Of a stretch of DNA of 64,000 bases, positions 26,107-37,125 are shown piece by piece. This DNA is from Parerythrobacter lutipelagi. GTDB taxonomy: Bacteria; Pseudomonadota; Alphaproteobacteria; Sphingomonadales; Sphingomonadaceae. The notes under the pieces are model-generated. The model did no database searches. It was not told the origin of the DNA and saw nothing but the letters and a program-made list of their open reading frames with translations. Numbering within the stretch: position 1 is the stretch's first letter; the number at the start of each line of letters is the position of its first letter. The stretch covers positions 248,001 through 312,000 of the forward strand of contig NZ_SKCJ01000001.1 of assembly GCF_005434975.1 (NCBI RefSeq). Reading direction: 5' to 3'. The position numbers and the translations under genes are program-made.

Positions 26107-26108
<2 letters not shown>
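26082..26108 (+). terminator. Rho-independent terminator, plus strand
   Basis: GGCCTCGCC (26082-26090) and GGCGAGGCC (26093-26101) are perfectly complementary and are followed by ATTTTTT. The T-run is on the plus strand, so it terminates a plus-strand transcript although no plus-strand gene precedes it. It touches the ccrM stop codon (26107-26109). Confidence 0.8.
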
Positions 26109-27480
<1,372 letters not shown>

Positions 27481-27504
27481 TTAGTCTCGTCCGCGGGCGA
27501 TCGC

Positions 27505-28431
27505 TCAGCCGGTGAGCGCCATCGCGGTGTTCACGGCAAACAATACGACCAGCCCCGCCCCGACCACGCGTCCGATCTGCTTGGCCGTTGCCAGCAGCAC
27601 CAGCAGCGCCAGCGCGGAAACCGCCAGCAGGACCAATTGGTAGGTCAGCAGGCTGGCGGGCACTGCGACCGGGGCGACGATCATGGTCACCCCGCCGATC
27701 AGCAGGATGTTGTAGATGTTCGAGCCGAGCACATTGCCCAGTGCCAATCCCGGCTTGCCGCGCAAGGCAGCCGCGACGGACGCCGCGAGTTCGGGCAGCG
27801 AGGTCCCGATCGCAACCACGGTCAGGCCGATCACCGTCTCGCTGACCCCGAACAATCGGGCCAGGTCGATCGCACCGCTGACCAGCGCAGTACCGCCCGC
27901 CACCAGCATCGCGAGGCCGACCAGGAAAGCCACCAGCGACCAGTGGATGGCGAGGACCACTTCGGCTTCATCCTCATCATTATCATCCGGGCGCGGATGG
28001 TTATAGCGCCAGTATATGTAAGCGATCAGTCCGGCGAGCAGCGCAACACCGATCCAGATCGACCCTGTCTGCATAAAGGTGATCCCCCACAGTGCCAGGG
28101 AAGCGATCAAGGCAATGACCGCATCGCGTTTGCCCGTGCCAGTCAGCATGATCGGCATGACCAGCGCGGCCACGCCCAGGATCAGCAGGGTGTTGGCGAT
28201 GTTGGAGCCGACAATGTTGCCCCACGCCAGCTCGGGCGAACCAAGCAAGGCGGCTTCGACGCTGGCGACCATTTCCGGCATCGATGTGGCCGCGCCGACA
28301 ATGACCAGGCCGGTCACCAGATCGGATACGCCGAGCCGTTTCGCGATACCGACCGACCCGCGCACGAGAAATTCGCCGCCGACCGCCAGACCGACAAGCC
28401 CCGCAAGGCACAAGAGAATCGAAGCAAGCAT
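27505..28431 (-). CDS. Calcium/sodium antiporter (YrbG/CaCA family)
   Basis: A 308-residue inner-membrane exchanger made of two inverted repeats with about ten helices. The two alpha-repeat signatures are visible: VIVGAATSMPEMVASVEAA with WGNIVGSNIAN, and VVAIGTSLPELAASVAAA with LGNVLGSNIYN. Ion specificity (Ca/Na or K-independent) is by family only. An acidic cytoplasmic loop with DDNDEDEAE separates the repeats. 26 bases from rnhB upstream. Confidence 0.93.
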   Translation of the reverse strand: MLASILLCLAGLVGLAVGGEFLVRGSVGIAKRLGVSDLVTGLVIVGAATSMPEMVASVEAALLGSPELAWGNIVGSNIANTLLILGVAALVMPIMLTGTGKRDAVIALIASLALWGITFMQTGSIWIGVALLAGLIAYIYWRYNHPRPDDNDEDEAEVVLAIHWSLVAFLVGLAMLVAGGTALVSGAIDLARLFGVSETVIGLTVVAIGTSLPELAASVAAALRGKPGLALGNVLGSNIYNILLIGGVTMIVAPVAVPASLLTYQLVLLAVSALALLVLLATAKQIGRVVGAGLVVLFAVNTAMALTG

Positions 28432-28458
28432 GCGCGCCGATGTAGTGCCTATGCCAGT

Positions 28459-29088
28459 TTATAGAAGCGACATTTGCGAGACGGGGGCGAAACTTCGCCG
28501 GTGGAGCGGGCTTGGTCCGTGCAGGTGCAGGGCCGCCATATGTTCCTTTGTCCCATAGCCCTTGTTTCGTTCCCAGCCGTACTCCGGATGCACTTCGGCC
28601 GCGTCGAGCATGATCCGGTCGCGCCATTCCTTGGCCACGATGCTGGCGGCGGATATGGCCGGCTCCAGCGCATCACCGCCAACAATGGCGCGGGCCGGCC
28701 AGCGCCATCCCTCGACCCGCCCCGCCGGTGTTGCGTTGCCGTCAATCAGCACTTCCTCCGGCGCGGTTGCGAGGGCCCCCGCCAGGCCTTCGACGGCACG
28801 GGTCATCGCCAGCATGGTGGCGGCAAATATGTTGATCCGGTCGATCTCTTCCGGCCCGACCACGCCGACCGCCCAGGCGCAGCTTTCCCGGATGGCGAGA
28901 TCCAGCCTGGCGCGCCTGGCCGGCGTGAGTTTCTTGGAATCGTCGACCCCGGGCGGGCACGGTTCGCACAGCGCAACCGCAGCCGCGACAACCGGCCCCG
29001 CCAGCGGCCCGCGGCCTGCCTCGTCGACGCCAAAAATTCGCGTCGGGAAACCAAATGCCGTATCGGGTGTTCCAAAGGTCATGATCAT
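28459..29088 (-). CDS. rnhB: Ribonuclease HII
   Basis: Cleaves the RNA strand of RNA-DNA hybrids and removes misinserted ribonucleotides. The catalytic [12 protein letters not shown] (with Asp and Glu), DSKKLT, LIDGNA and SIVAKEWRD motifs are all present. Start is ATG 29088 or 29082; the longer open frame to 29130 would run into the divergent dehydrogenase gene. 209 aa is normal. The start codon overlaps that of the divergent gene, so its promoter must lie inside the neighbour's coding region. Confidence 0.94.
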   Translation of the reverse strand: MIMTFGTPDTAFGFPTRIFGVDEAGRGPLAGPVVAAAVALCEPCPPGVDDSKKLTPARRARLDLAIRESCAWAVGVVGPEEIDRINIFAATMLAMTRAVEGLAGALATAPEEVLIDGNATPAGRVEGWRWPARAIVGGDALEPAISAASIVAKEWRDRIMLDAAEVHPEYGWERNKGYGTKEHMAALHLHGPSPLHRRSFAPVSQMSLL

Positions 29089-30274
29089 GCTGAAAAAATA
29101 TCGCCTTGCGCTCATCCTATCCCCGGCCACGCTTGCGCTCGCAAGTTGCGGCTATGCAACTTCGGGGGACAGCGAGACGCCCTCGCCCGCTGCGAGTTCG
29201 CCGGAAGCGACGCAGATGGGGCCGTTTTCCATGACCGAACACGGAAGCTTCAACGAGCCTTGGGCTGCGGCCATTGCGCCGGGCAGCGACCGGATTTTCA
29301 TCACTGAGAAGCCCGGCACGATGAAGTTCGTCGATGTATCGACCGGCAAGCTCGGCACCGTGACCGGATTGCCTGACGTCGATTACGGCGGCCAGGGCGG
29401 ACTCGGCGATGTCGCCTTCCTGGAAAGCGAAGCGGGTAACGATGCGACGGGCCGCACGATTTATTTGAGCTGGGCCGAAGCGGGCGACAACAACACGCGC
29501 GGCGCAGTGGTCGGCCGCGGACAACTTGTTTGCGCCGCTGCCGACACATGCAGTGTTGAGGGGCTGGAAGTGATCTGGCGCCAGGCACCCAAGGTCACCG
29601 GTCGCGGCCACTATTCGCATCGCATCGCATTCTCGCCAGACGAAAAATATCTGTTTGTCGCAAGCGGCGACCGGCAGAAAATGGAACCGGCGCAGGATGC
29701 CTCCAACACGCTGGGCACCGTGGTCCGCCTCAACCTGGACGGAACACCGGCAGCGGGCAATCCGCTGGCTGCGCAGGGTTCGCCCAGCGATGAAATCTGG
29801 TCCTGGGGCCACCGCAACATCCTCGGCCTGCAATTCGATTCTTCCGGTCAATTGTGGGATCTCGAACACGGGCCGAAAGGCGGCGACGAACTCAACCGCG
29901 TAGAGCGCGGAGCCAATTACGGCTGGCCGGTCGTTTCCGACGGCATTCACTACGACAACGACAACATTCCGAACCATGCGACGCGCCCTGAATTCAAGGC
30001 CCCTGCCATCGGCTGGACCCCGGTGATCGCGCCGGGTGACTTCACCTTCATCAATGGAGCCCTGTTTGGCGACTGGAAGGGCGATGCGATTGTCGCGGGT
30101 CTCAAAAGCAAGGCGCTGATCCATCTCGGATTCGACGGCGGCAAGGTCGTCGAGAAAGCACGCTACGATTTCGACAATCGCCTGCGCGAAGTGCTCGAAG
30201 GACCGGATGGTGCGTTCTATGTGCTCGAAGATGGCGATGGCGGCCGTCTCTTGCGGCTGACCCCGGCAAGCTAG
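29087..30274 (+). CDS. PQQ-dependent sugar dehydrogenase (GSDH family) lipoprotein
   Basis: A 395-residue six-bladed beta-propeller of the glucose/sorbosone dehydrogenase family. A lipoprotein signal with lipobox LASC (about residues 18-21) anchors it in the periplasm. Family marks are [38 protein letters not shown] and [11 protein letters not shown] (the His and Arg near the cofactor). ATG 29087 is preferred because AAAGG lies 8 bases upstream; ATG 29081 is the alternative. Divergent from, and overlapping the start of, rnhB. Confidence 0.88.
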   Translation: MLKKYRLALILSPATLALASCGYATSGDSETPSPAASSPEATQMGPFSMTEHGSFNEPWAAAIAPGSDRIFITEKPGTMKFVDVSTGKLGTVTGLPDVDYGGQGGLGDVAFLESEAGNDATGRTIYLSWAEAGDNNTRGAVVGRGQLVCAAADTCSVEGLEVIWRQAPKVTGRGHYSHRIAFSPDEKYLFVASGDRQKMEPAQDASNTLGTVVRLNLDGTPAAGNPLAAQGSPSDEIWSWGHRNILGLQFDSSGQLWDLEHGPKGGDELNRVERGANYGWPVVSDGIHYDNDNIPNHATRPEFKAPAIGWTPVIAPGDFTFINGALFGDWKGDAIVAGLKSKALIHLGFDGGKVVEKARYDFDNRLREVLEGPDGAFYVLEDGDGGRLLRLTPAS

Positions 30275-30338
30275 GCAAAGTCGGCTTCAAGGCGAATTTC
30301 GTCGACAGCCTGCACGGCCCGCCCTATCGGCGCGCGCC

Positions 30339-30863
30339 ATGGCGACGCTTGTCCCCCTTGCCGCGATCGATCCCGAACTGGTCGAACAATTGCTCGATCG
30401 GGCTTTCGGGCCCGAACGCCATGCGCGCACCGCTTACCGTATCCGCACTGGGACGGACTGGCTGCCGTCACTTAGCTTCGCCGCGCTCGATACCGAGGAA
30501 TATCTCGTCGGCACGATCCAGCTGTGGCCGGTCGCACTGACCGATCCCGATGGTCGCCAGCATCCCATGCTCATGGTCGGCCCCGTCGCCGTGGTGCCCG
30601 AACGGCAAAGCGAAGGGTTCGGCAAGATGCTGATGATTGCTGCGCTTGAAGCGGTCGAAACGTCTGCCGGCAACGCCGCGCCCGCCTTGCCGCAGGTGAT
30701 GATTGGCGATCCGGACTATTATGGCCGCTTCTTCGGTTTTGCCGCAGCTCCGACGCAAGCCTGGCATTGCCCCGGCCCGTTCGAGCGCGAACGGCTGCTT
30801 GTGCGATGCGCAAATCCTGCGGTCTTGCCGGCCAAGGGTATGCTGGGGCCGTGGCAGGGCTGA
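30339..30863 (+). CDS. GNAT-family N-acetyltransferase
   Basis: A 174-residue YhbS-like acetyltransferase. The acetyl-CoA loop reads VGPVAVVPERQSEGFGKMLM, the usual VxPxxQxxGxG pattern with one change. DYYGRFFGF corresponds to the family YYxRFGF segment. Substrate unknown. 64 bases after the dehydrogenase gene and 49 before DUF1285. Confidence 0.85.
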   Translation: MATLVPLAAIDPELVEQLLDRAFGPERHARTAYRIRTGTDWLPSLSFAALDTEEYLVGTIQLWPVALTDPDGRQHPMLMVGPVAVVPERQSEGFGKMLMIAALEAVETSAGNAAPALPQVMIGDPDYYGRFFGFAAAPTQAWHCPGPFERERLLVRCANPAVLPAKGMLGPWQG

Positions 30864-30912
30864 AAAATCGGGAGCCTTGGCGTAGCTGGCGCGTTATGCC
30901 ACCAGAACACCA

Positions 30913-31461
30913 ATGCCCTATGAACCGCCCCCTGAACTCGCCGGACTGACCCTCGCGCAAATTGCCGAGCAAGTGGCCGCGCGCAAGCTCCCCCCGGTCG
31001 AAGGCTGGGCGCCGGAACGCAGCGGCGATAGCGAGATGCGCATTGCCGCTGACGGAAGATGGTACCATCAAGGGGGCGAAATCACCCGAACGGCGATGGT
31101 CCGTGCGTTCGCCGGCCTGCTCACGCGCGATGTGACCGGGCAGCACTGGCTGGTGACCCCGTTCGAAAAACTGACGATCGATGTCGAGGATGCGCCGTTT
31201 ATCGCCACCGATGTCTCTCGCGCGGATGGCGGCCTCGCCTTCCGGATTAACACGGATGAATTGGTCATCGCCGGCCCGGACAATCCTCTGCGCGCGGGGG
31301 GCAGTCCGGACACGCCGGCAATTTACCTCATGGTGCGGCGCGGATGCGAAGCGCGGCTCAACCGCAGCACCTATGCGCAGCTGGCGGAGATCGCTCTGGC
31401 GCGGGGCGATGACTGGACCGTAGACAGCCTTGGCGAAATGTTTTCGCTGTTGCCTGAATGA
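30913..31461 (+). CDS. DUF1285 protein
   Basis: A 182-residue cytoplasmic protein of the DUF1285 family, recognised by GRWYHQGGEITRTAMVRAFAGLL near residue 48 and the later HWLVTPFEKL and VRRGCEARLNR. Function unknown. Its stop overlaps the NUDIX start as ATGA. The order DUF1285, CoA pyrophosphatase, CCA-adding enzyme recurs in alphaproteobacteria. Confidence 0.88.
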   Translation: MPYEPPPELAGLTLAQIAEQVAARKLPPVEGWAPERSGDSEMRIAADGRWYHQGGEITRTAMVRAFAGLLTRDVTGQHWLVTPFEKLTIDVEDAPFIATDVSRADGGLAFRINTDELVIAGPDNPLRAGGSPDTPAIYLMVRRGCEARLNRSTYAQLAEIALARGDDWTVDSLGEMFSLLPE

Positions 31462-32063
31462 GCGCGCTGTTCGACCGCATGGTTCGCCTGTTCGAGGATG
31501 GGCACCAGCGGGAGATACCGGACCTCCTGACCGACGCGCGCTTTGCCGATGCAAGCCGCACTGCAGATGCAGCCGTGCTGATCGCGGTGACCGACCGCGC
31601 AGACGACGATGGCGGACCGGGCGTGATCCTGACCAAACGGCCTGACTATCTGCGCGACCATCCCGGGCAGGTTGCCTTTCCCGGCGGCAAGATCGACCCG
31701 GGCGAAGATGCGGTCGAAGCCGCCTTGCGCGAAGCGGAAGAAGAACTTGCCCTGCAGCGCGATCACGTCCGCCTGATCGGCAGCACGGACCGATACCAGA
31801 CCGGAACGGGGTTCGATATCACGCCGGTGCTTGGTGTGATTCCGCCCGATCTTGAACTCACACCCAACCCGCGTGAAGTGGAGGCATGGTTCGAAGCGCC
31901 GCTCGACCTGGTGATGAACCGCGAGAACTGGACCGAGAACGAAGTGTTCTGGCGCGGCGCAAACCGGCGCTATCTTGAAATGGACCACAATGGCTTCCGC
32001 ATTTGGGGCGTGACTGCAGCGATCATCGTCAATCTTTCGCGCCGGCTTGCTTGGCGCGGCTGA
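31458..32063 (+). CDS. NUDIX hydrolase, CoA-pyrophosphatase type
   Basis: A 201-residue NUDIX enzyme. The box FPGGKIDPGEDAVEAALREAEEEL (positions about 74-97) contains the canonical GX5EX7REUXEEX pattern. Preceding LTKRPDYLRDHPGQVAFPG matches the UPF0035/CoA pyrophosphatase signature. It likely hydrolyses CoA or related diphosphates. Translationally coupled to DUF1285. Confidence 0.9.
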   Translation: MSALFDRMVRLFEDGHQREIPDLLTDARFADASRTADAAVLIAVTDRADDDGGPGVILTKRPDYLRDHPGQVAFPGGKIDPGEDAVEAALREAEEELALQRDHVRLIGSTDRYQTGTGFDITPVLGVIPPDLELTPNPREVEAWFEAPLDLVMNRENWTENEVFWRGANRRYLEMDHNGFRIWGVTAAIIVNLSRRLAWRG

Positions 32064-32085
32064 CGCAAGCGACTATCAGCCCGCC

Positions 32086-33267
32086 ATGGCCGAAACATTG
32101 CCCCCCGCCGCTTGGACCCAGCGCGCAGACTGCGCGCAGCTGGTGGAGGCCTTGGGCGCGGTAAACATGCGCTGGGTCGGCGGCGCGGTGCGCGACACGC
32201 TGCTCGATTTGCCGGTCAAGGATGTCGATGCTGCGACCACCCATCTGCCCGAAGAGGTGATCGCGCTGTGCAAGGCGGCGAGCATCCGCACTGTCCCGAC
32301 CGGTATCGATCACGGCACTGTCACGGCAATCCTGCCCGAAGGCCCGGTCGAAGTGACTACGCTGCGCAAGGATGTGACAACCGATGGCCGCCGCGCGACG
32401 GTGGCCTTTGCACAGGAATGGCAAGAGGACGCCGCGCGGCGGGACTTCACGATAAATGCGCTATATGCGCACCCCGAAACGCTTGAGATTTCGGACTATT
32501 TCGGCGGGATGGGAGACCTGTCAGCCCGCCGTGTTCGATTCATCGGTGATGCGCATGAACGAATTCGGGAGGACCACCTACGTATCCTCCGCTATTTCCG
32601 CTTCCAGGCGCGGTTCGGCGCTGCACTGGACGAGCAGGCCGAAGCGGCGTGCGAAGAGCTTGCCGGGACGCTCAAGGGCCTGAGCCGCGAGCGAGTGGCG
32701 ATGGAGCTGCTCAATCTGCTTGCCCTGCCCGATCCGGCACCGACGGTTGCGCGGATGCGCCAGCTTGGTGTGCTGCAGGTGATCCTGCCGGAAAGCGGCA
32801 AGCACGAATTGTCGCGGCTCCAAACTCTTGTCGCGGCGGAAGCGCGTGAAAGCATCGCGCCCGACCCGATCCGCCGGCTCGCCGCGCTCTTGCCGTCGCT
32901 GCGCCCGGTCGTGGTGACAGTCGCCGCCCGGCTGCGGCTGTCGCGGGCACATAAAGAGCGTCTGGTCTGCGCTGCCGAACGCGGGCCCGCCGATGCAGCA
33001 GACCCGCGCGCTCTGGCCTATCGCGAAGGAATGGAATGCGCGGTTGACCGGCTGTTGCTGGCGGATGCGGATACTGCGCAGTTGCACGGCTGGATTGCGC
33101 CGCAATTGCCGCTCAAAGGCGGCGAGATCGTCCAGCGCGGCGTGCAGGCCGGGCCGGAAGTGGCACGCATTCTGTGCACGGTCGAAGACCGGTGGGTGGC
33201 GGAAGGTTTCCCTGACCGTGCGCGCGTCGAAGCGTTGCTGGACGAGGCACTGTCCAGCCGCTCCTGA
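32086..33267 (+). CDS. cca: CCA tRNA nucleotidyltransferase
   Basis: Adds or repairs the 3' CCA end of tRNAs. Class II nucleotidyltransferase head: VGGAVRDTLL, the metal pair in VKDVDAAT, then RRDFTINALYA, and the neck motif EDHLRILRYFRFQARFG. 393 aa is normal. ATG at 32086 is chosen for the natural N-terminus, 22 bases after the NUDIX stop. It is convergent with parC, 3 bases away. Confidence 0.95.
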   Translation: MAETLPPAAWTQRADCAQLVEALGAVNMRWVGGAVRDTLLDLPVKDVDAATTHLPEEVIALCKAASIRTVPTGIDHGTVTAILPEGPVEVTTLRKDVTTDGRRATVAFAQEWQEDAARRDFTINALYAHPETLEISDYFGGMGDLSARRVRFIGDAHERIREDHLRILRYFRFQARFGAALDEQAEAACEELAGTLKGLSRERVAMELLNLLALPDPAPTVARMRQLGVLQVILPESGKHELSRLQTLVAAEARESIAPDPIRRLAALLPSLRPVVVTVAARLRLSRAHKERLVCAAERGPADAADPRALAYREGMECAVDRLLLADADTAQLHGWIAPQLPLKGGEIVQRGVQAGPEVARILCTVEDRWVAEGFPDRARVEALLDEALSSRS

Positions 33268-33270
33268 TAC

Positions 33271-35595
33271 CTAATCGAACGTGTTGTCGCGCGGGAAGCC
33301 CTGCGGCGGCAGGCGTCCTGCGGCCCCGCGTGCGACCTTCCATTGCCAGATATCGTTCTCGGTCCGCGTCCGGTCGCCCTTGCCGCCCATGGTCCAGCTG
33401 AGGCCTTCCTCGAGCGTGAAAGTGATCGCATCGCTCAACCCGCCGTCGCGGTAGCGTTGCAGCATTACGCCCTGCCCGCGCGCAAGCATCGGCAGTTCTT
33501 CCATGCTGAAAACCACCAGCTTGCGGTTGTCGCCGACTACCGCGACATGGTCATGCACCTCGGCAATCTCGCGGACGACGCGCAGTTTCGCATCGCCCTT
33601 GAGGTTGACGACCTGCTTGCCCTTTTTCGTTTCTGCCAGAATTTCATCGGTGACGACGGCGAAGCCCTTGCCGGTTGTCGCGGCCAGCAGCATCTGCCCC
33701 TTCGGCCTGTGCAGCACCAGTCCGGCGATCTGCGCTTCGGCATCGATATCGAGCATGTTGCGGATCGGTTCGCCGAAGCCGCGCGCCCCGGGCAGCTTGT
33801 CGCCGCCCAAGGTGTAGATCCGGCCATTGTCGGCAGCGATCAGCAATTTGTCGGTGGTTTGCGCATGGACGGCGAACGCTGGACCGTCACCTTCCTTGTA
33901 TTTGAAATCGCCCATGCCGTCCTTGGACGCGGACAGATCGACATGCCCCTTCGCGCCGCGGACCCAGCCTTTCTTGCTCAGCACGACGGTAATCGGTTCT
34001 TTCTCGATCATCGCGTCCAGGTTGAACTCGACGGTCGGCGCGGCCTCCGCAATGGTCGTGCGGCGTGCGCCGAGCACGGTGTCTTCGGCATATTCCTTGC
34101 GCAGGCTGGTCAGGTCGCGTTTGAGCCGCGTGCGCTGACGGGCAGGCGAACCGAGCAGCTTCTCAAGCCCGTCGCGCTCTTCCAGCAGCTTGTCTTTCTC
34201 TTGCCGCAGTTCCATCTCCTCCAGCTTGCGCAAGCTGCGCAGGCGCATGTTGAGGATGGCTTCTGCCTGCCGGTCGGTGATGCCGAATTCGCCCATCATC
34301 ACCGGTTTGGGTTCGTCTTCGGTGCGGATGATCTCGATCACCCGATCGAGGTTGAGGAACGCGACGATATAGCCTTCGACCAGCTCCAGCCGCCGGGCGA
34401 TCTGGTCAAGGCGGTGCTGGCTGCGGCGCTGGAGGATGTCGATCTGGCTCGCCGTCCAATGGGCCAGCAGTTCCTTCAGCCCCATGACCATCGGGGTGCG
34501 CCCCATGCCCGGCTGCGCGTCGAGCACATTCATGTTGAGCCCGAAGCGCGTCTCCAGGTCGGTCAGCTTGTAAAGCGATTCCTTCAGCAGTTCCGGATCG
34601 ACATTGCGGCTGCGCGGCACCAGCACGAGGCGGATGTTCTCGTCACTTTCATCGCGCACATCCTCTAGAATCGGCAGCTTCTTGTCGGCGATCAGCTGGG
34701 CGATCTGTTCGATCAGCTTGCCCTTGGCGACCTGATAGGGGATTTCGCTGATGACCAATTGCCATTGCCCGCCGCCGAGCCGTTCGATCCCGGCATCGCG
34801 GTCTTCGGCCTTGTCGGCTTCCGCAGCATGGAACCGCCCGCGAATGCGCAAGCTGCCGCGCCCGGTCTCGTAAGCGTTGGAGATGGCTTCCGGGCTGTCG
34901 ACGATCAATCCGCCGGTTGGCAGGTCGGGGCCTTTGAAAATTTCCATCAACCGGCTGTGTTCGACATGGGGGTTGTCGATCAGCTCCAGCGTCGCATCGA
35001 TGATTTCGTGGACATTGTGGCTCGGGATATTGGTCGCCATGCCGACCGCAATCCCGCTTGCGCCATTGGCCAGCAGATTGGGGAACAGCCCCGGCATCAG
35101 CTCGGGCTCTTCTTCCTCGCCATTGTAGGTCGGGATGAAATCGACCGTGCCTTCGTCCAGCCCGGCCATCAAATTCATCGCCGTACGCGTCAGCCGCGCC
35201 TCGGTGTACCGATAGGCGGCGGCGTTATCGCCGTCGATATTGCCGAAGTTCCCCTGCCCTTCGACCAGCGGATAACGCAGCGCGAAATCCTGCGCGAGGC
35301 GAACCATCGCATCATACGCCGCGACATCGCCGTGCGGGTGGTACTTGCCGATAACCTCGCCCACCACGCGCGCGCTTTTCTTGAACGCATTGGTCGGATC
35401 GAGCTTCAACTGGCGCATGGTCCACAGCAGGCGGCGATGGACCGGCTTCAGCCCGTCGCGCAGGTCGGGCAGCGACCGCGCGGTGATGGTCGACAGCGCA
35501 TAGACAAGATAACGCTCGGACAGCGCGGAATCGAATGGCGCATCGACGATGGCGTCGAACGGATCGGGCTCAGTGATTTCGGTCGGATCAGACAT
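33271..35595 (-). CDS. parC: DNA topoisomerase IV subunit A
   Basis: Type II topoisomerase subunit that decatenates daughter chromosomes. SLPDLRDGLKPVHRRLLW, YHPHGD and the active-site Tyr in AAYRYTEARLT are all visible in the first 150 residues, and the quinolone-determining region shows AYDAMVRLAQDF. The C-terminal domain is a degenerate propeller with fewer repeats than GyrA. ATG at 35595 (774 aa) is preferred over a start six residues upstream. Confidence 0.95.
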   Translation of the reverse strand: MSDPTEITEPDPFDAIVDAPFDSALSERYLVYALSTITARSLPDLRDGLKPVHRRLLWTMRQLKLDPTNAFKKSARVVGEVIGKYHPHGDVAAYDAMVRLAQDFALRYPLVEGQGNFGNIDGDNAAAYRYTEARLTRTAMNLMAGLDEGTVDFIPTYNGEEEEPELMPGLFPNLLANGASGIAVGMATNIPSHNVHEIIDATLELIDNPHVEHSRLMEIFKGPDLPTGGLIVDSPEAISNAYETGRGSLRIRGRFHAAEADKAEDRDAGIERLGGGQWQLVISEIPYQVAKGKLIEQIAQLIADKKLPILEDVRDESDENIRLVLVPRSRNVDPELLKESLYKLTDLETRFGLNMNVLDAQPGMGRTPMVMGLKELLAHWTASQIDILQRRSQHRLDQIARRLELVEGYIVAFLNLDRVIEIIRTEDEPKPVMMGEFGITDRQAEAILNMRLRSLRKLEEMELRQEKDKLLEERDGLEKLLGSPARQRTRLKRDLTSLRKEYAEDTVLGARRTTIAEAAPTVEFNLDAMIEKEPITVVLSKKGWVRGAKGHVDLSASKDGMGDFKYKEGDGPAFAVHAQTTDKLLIAADNGRIYTLGGDKLPGARGFGEPIRNMLDIDAEAQIAGLVLHRPKGQMLLAATTGKGFAVVTDEILAETKKGKQVVNLKGDAKLRVVREIAEVHDHVAVVGDNRKLVVFSMEELPMLARGQGVMLQRYRDGGLSDAITFTLEEGLSWTMGGKGDRTRTENDIWQWKVARGAAGRLPPQGFPRDNTFD

Positions 35596-35714
35596 TGGCT
35601 GTGCGTCTAGCAAGGAGGCGCGGGACTAGGGAGAGGGATTTCCACAGGATTGGCGGCGCACGATGGACTGAAAATGGAGTGGGAAGCTGACAATCGCTAG
35701 CTTACACTCAGCGA

Positions 35715-36005
35715 ATGGCTGACTACTCCGTCCTTGCGAAGTTCGTTGACGAAGACCCGAGTGATTTCTCGGGGCTCGTGGACTGCTGTGGCAATTTCAT
35801 CGACGCGTGGCTTGCCGCTGGAGGAGAGCCTTCAGACGAAGCCATTGAGGGATTTTATAGCATTTGGAGTCAGTCTCTCGATCTAGAGGGACGGGAAGAA
35901 CTCGCCAAGCAAGAAGCAGACTTCTACGCTTGGGCCTTTCCGTATTTCATCCGCGACCGAGAGGAAATCCGAGAGGCTCTCAAGGTTCAAAGCAAAAAAC
36001 CGTGA
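35715..36005 (+). CDS. Small acidic protein of unknown function
   Basis: A 96-residue soluble protein, acidic and rich in aromatic residues (FYSIWSQSLDLEG, FYAWAFPYFI). No signal peptide, no membrane segment, no recognised family. Less GC-rich than neighbours. It sits alone between parC and the PD40 protein gene. Confidence 0.5.
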   Translation: MADYSVLAKFVDEDPSDFSGLVDCCGNFIDAWLAAGGEPSDEAIEGFYSIWSQSLDLEGREELAKQEADFYAWAFPYFIRDREEIREALKVQSKKP

Positions 36006-36036
36006 AAGTCCGCAAAGGGGCCGTTAGCGGACAACC

Positions 36037-36954
36037 CTACTCTTCCACCATCCCCACCACCGCAATTCGCTTTCCATCCGGGCTGACCGCAATCCGGTTC
36101 GCCGAGGCAATGCCATACTCGCCAAGGTCGGCAATCACCTCCCAGCCCTTCCCGCCTTCCCTCCAGCGGTGAACCTTGCCATCCTCGATCTGCAGGATCG
36201 CGCCGTCGGGGGTCCAGGTGTAGTTGGCGTTCGTGCCGGCCAGCGGCGTCAGTGGGCGGATCGCGCGGTTCTCCGGGTTGAATTCCTTGATCCACACTTC
36301 CTCGTTGGTCTGGCGGTGGACGAAGCTGATTTCTGCGCTGCCCGGGATCACATGCGGGGTCGAGGGGACGGCGTGGCCGCTGATGAAGTGATAGGCGGCC
36401 TTGTCGGTGCTGGTCAGCGCGACGTTGAAGCCATAGCGCGACCAGTAGAGTAGATCGCCGCTATCATGATTGCGCGCGAAATAGCCGACCGGCTCAGTCA
36501 CCCCGGCGGTCTCCAGCACCCATTCCGGCGCATCGGGCGCGCTGCGGTCGATTTGCCAGATCGAATTGTTGCGCTCGAACACCATGGTGATCGTCCGGTT
36601 GTCGGGCGAGGGCGTGGGCGAGAATTCGGATTCGGGCGTGCGGGTGATCTGCGTGTGGGTACCCCGTGCGATATTGTACTCCCAGATATCGGTCTGCGTC
36701 CCGTCATCGCGCGAATAGAGGAAGGTCGCGCTGCCTGAGGTGAAGTACGGCTGGTTGTCATAGCCCGCCCGCTGGGTGACGTTCCGGCCGTTCGACAGCG
36801 CATCATCCAAGCTGCCAGCGTCATAGTCGAACAGGAAGATTTCAGTTTCCGGAAATGCCGGCGGCGGCGCATCCTCATCCGGTTCCTGCGCATAGGCTGG
36901 CAGCGAGAGCATCGCGCATCCGAAAAGCGTCAGGGCAAGGTGGCGTATCGGCAC
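36037..36954 (-). CDS. Exported TolB/PD40-type beta-propeller protein
   Basis: A 305-residue secreted protein. The signal peptide begins at GTG 36954 (VPIRHLALTLFGCAMLSLPAYAQ, positions 1-23) with GAGGAG 6 bases upstream, which decides this start over the longer frame to 37092. The body holds WD40-like repeats such as YSRDDGTQTDIWEYN, FSPTPSPDNRTI and VSPDGKRIAVV. Family members bind ligands or other proteins in the periplasm; function here unknown. Confidence 0.78.
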   Translation of the reverse strand: MPIRHLALTLFGCAMLSLPAYAQEPDEDAPPPAFPETEIFLFDYDAGSLDDALSNGRNVTQRAGYDNQPYFTSGSATFLYSRDDGTQTDIWEYNIARGTHTQITRTPESEFSPTPSPDNRTITMVFERNNSIWQIDRSAPDAPEWVLETAGVTEPVGYFARNHDSGDLLYWSRYGFNVALTSTDKAAYHFISGHAVPSTPHVIPGSAEISFVHRQTNEEVWIKEFNPENRAIRPLTPLAGTNANYTWTPDGAILQIEDGKVHRWREGGKGWEVIADLGEYGIASANRIAVSPDGKRIAVVGMVEE

Positions 36955-37125
36955 GGCAATCTCCTCTGTTCGCTCCGCTCTAGCAGGCGAACCGGCCGGG
37001 TCCAATTGGCTCATCTGGCCGGGCCCCTCTCGGCCCGTCGTCCCCTGACCACGGTCGAGCGCACACGCGGAACGAGTCCCGCTTTCGCGCATTGCTAAAA
37101 CATAACACTTACAAGGATATACAAC

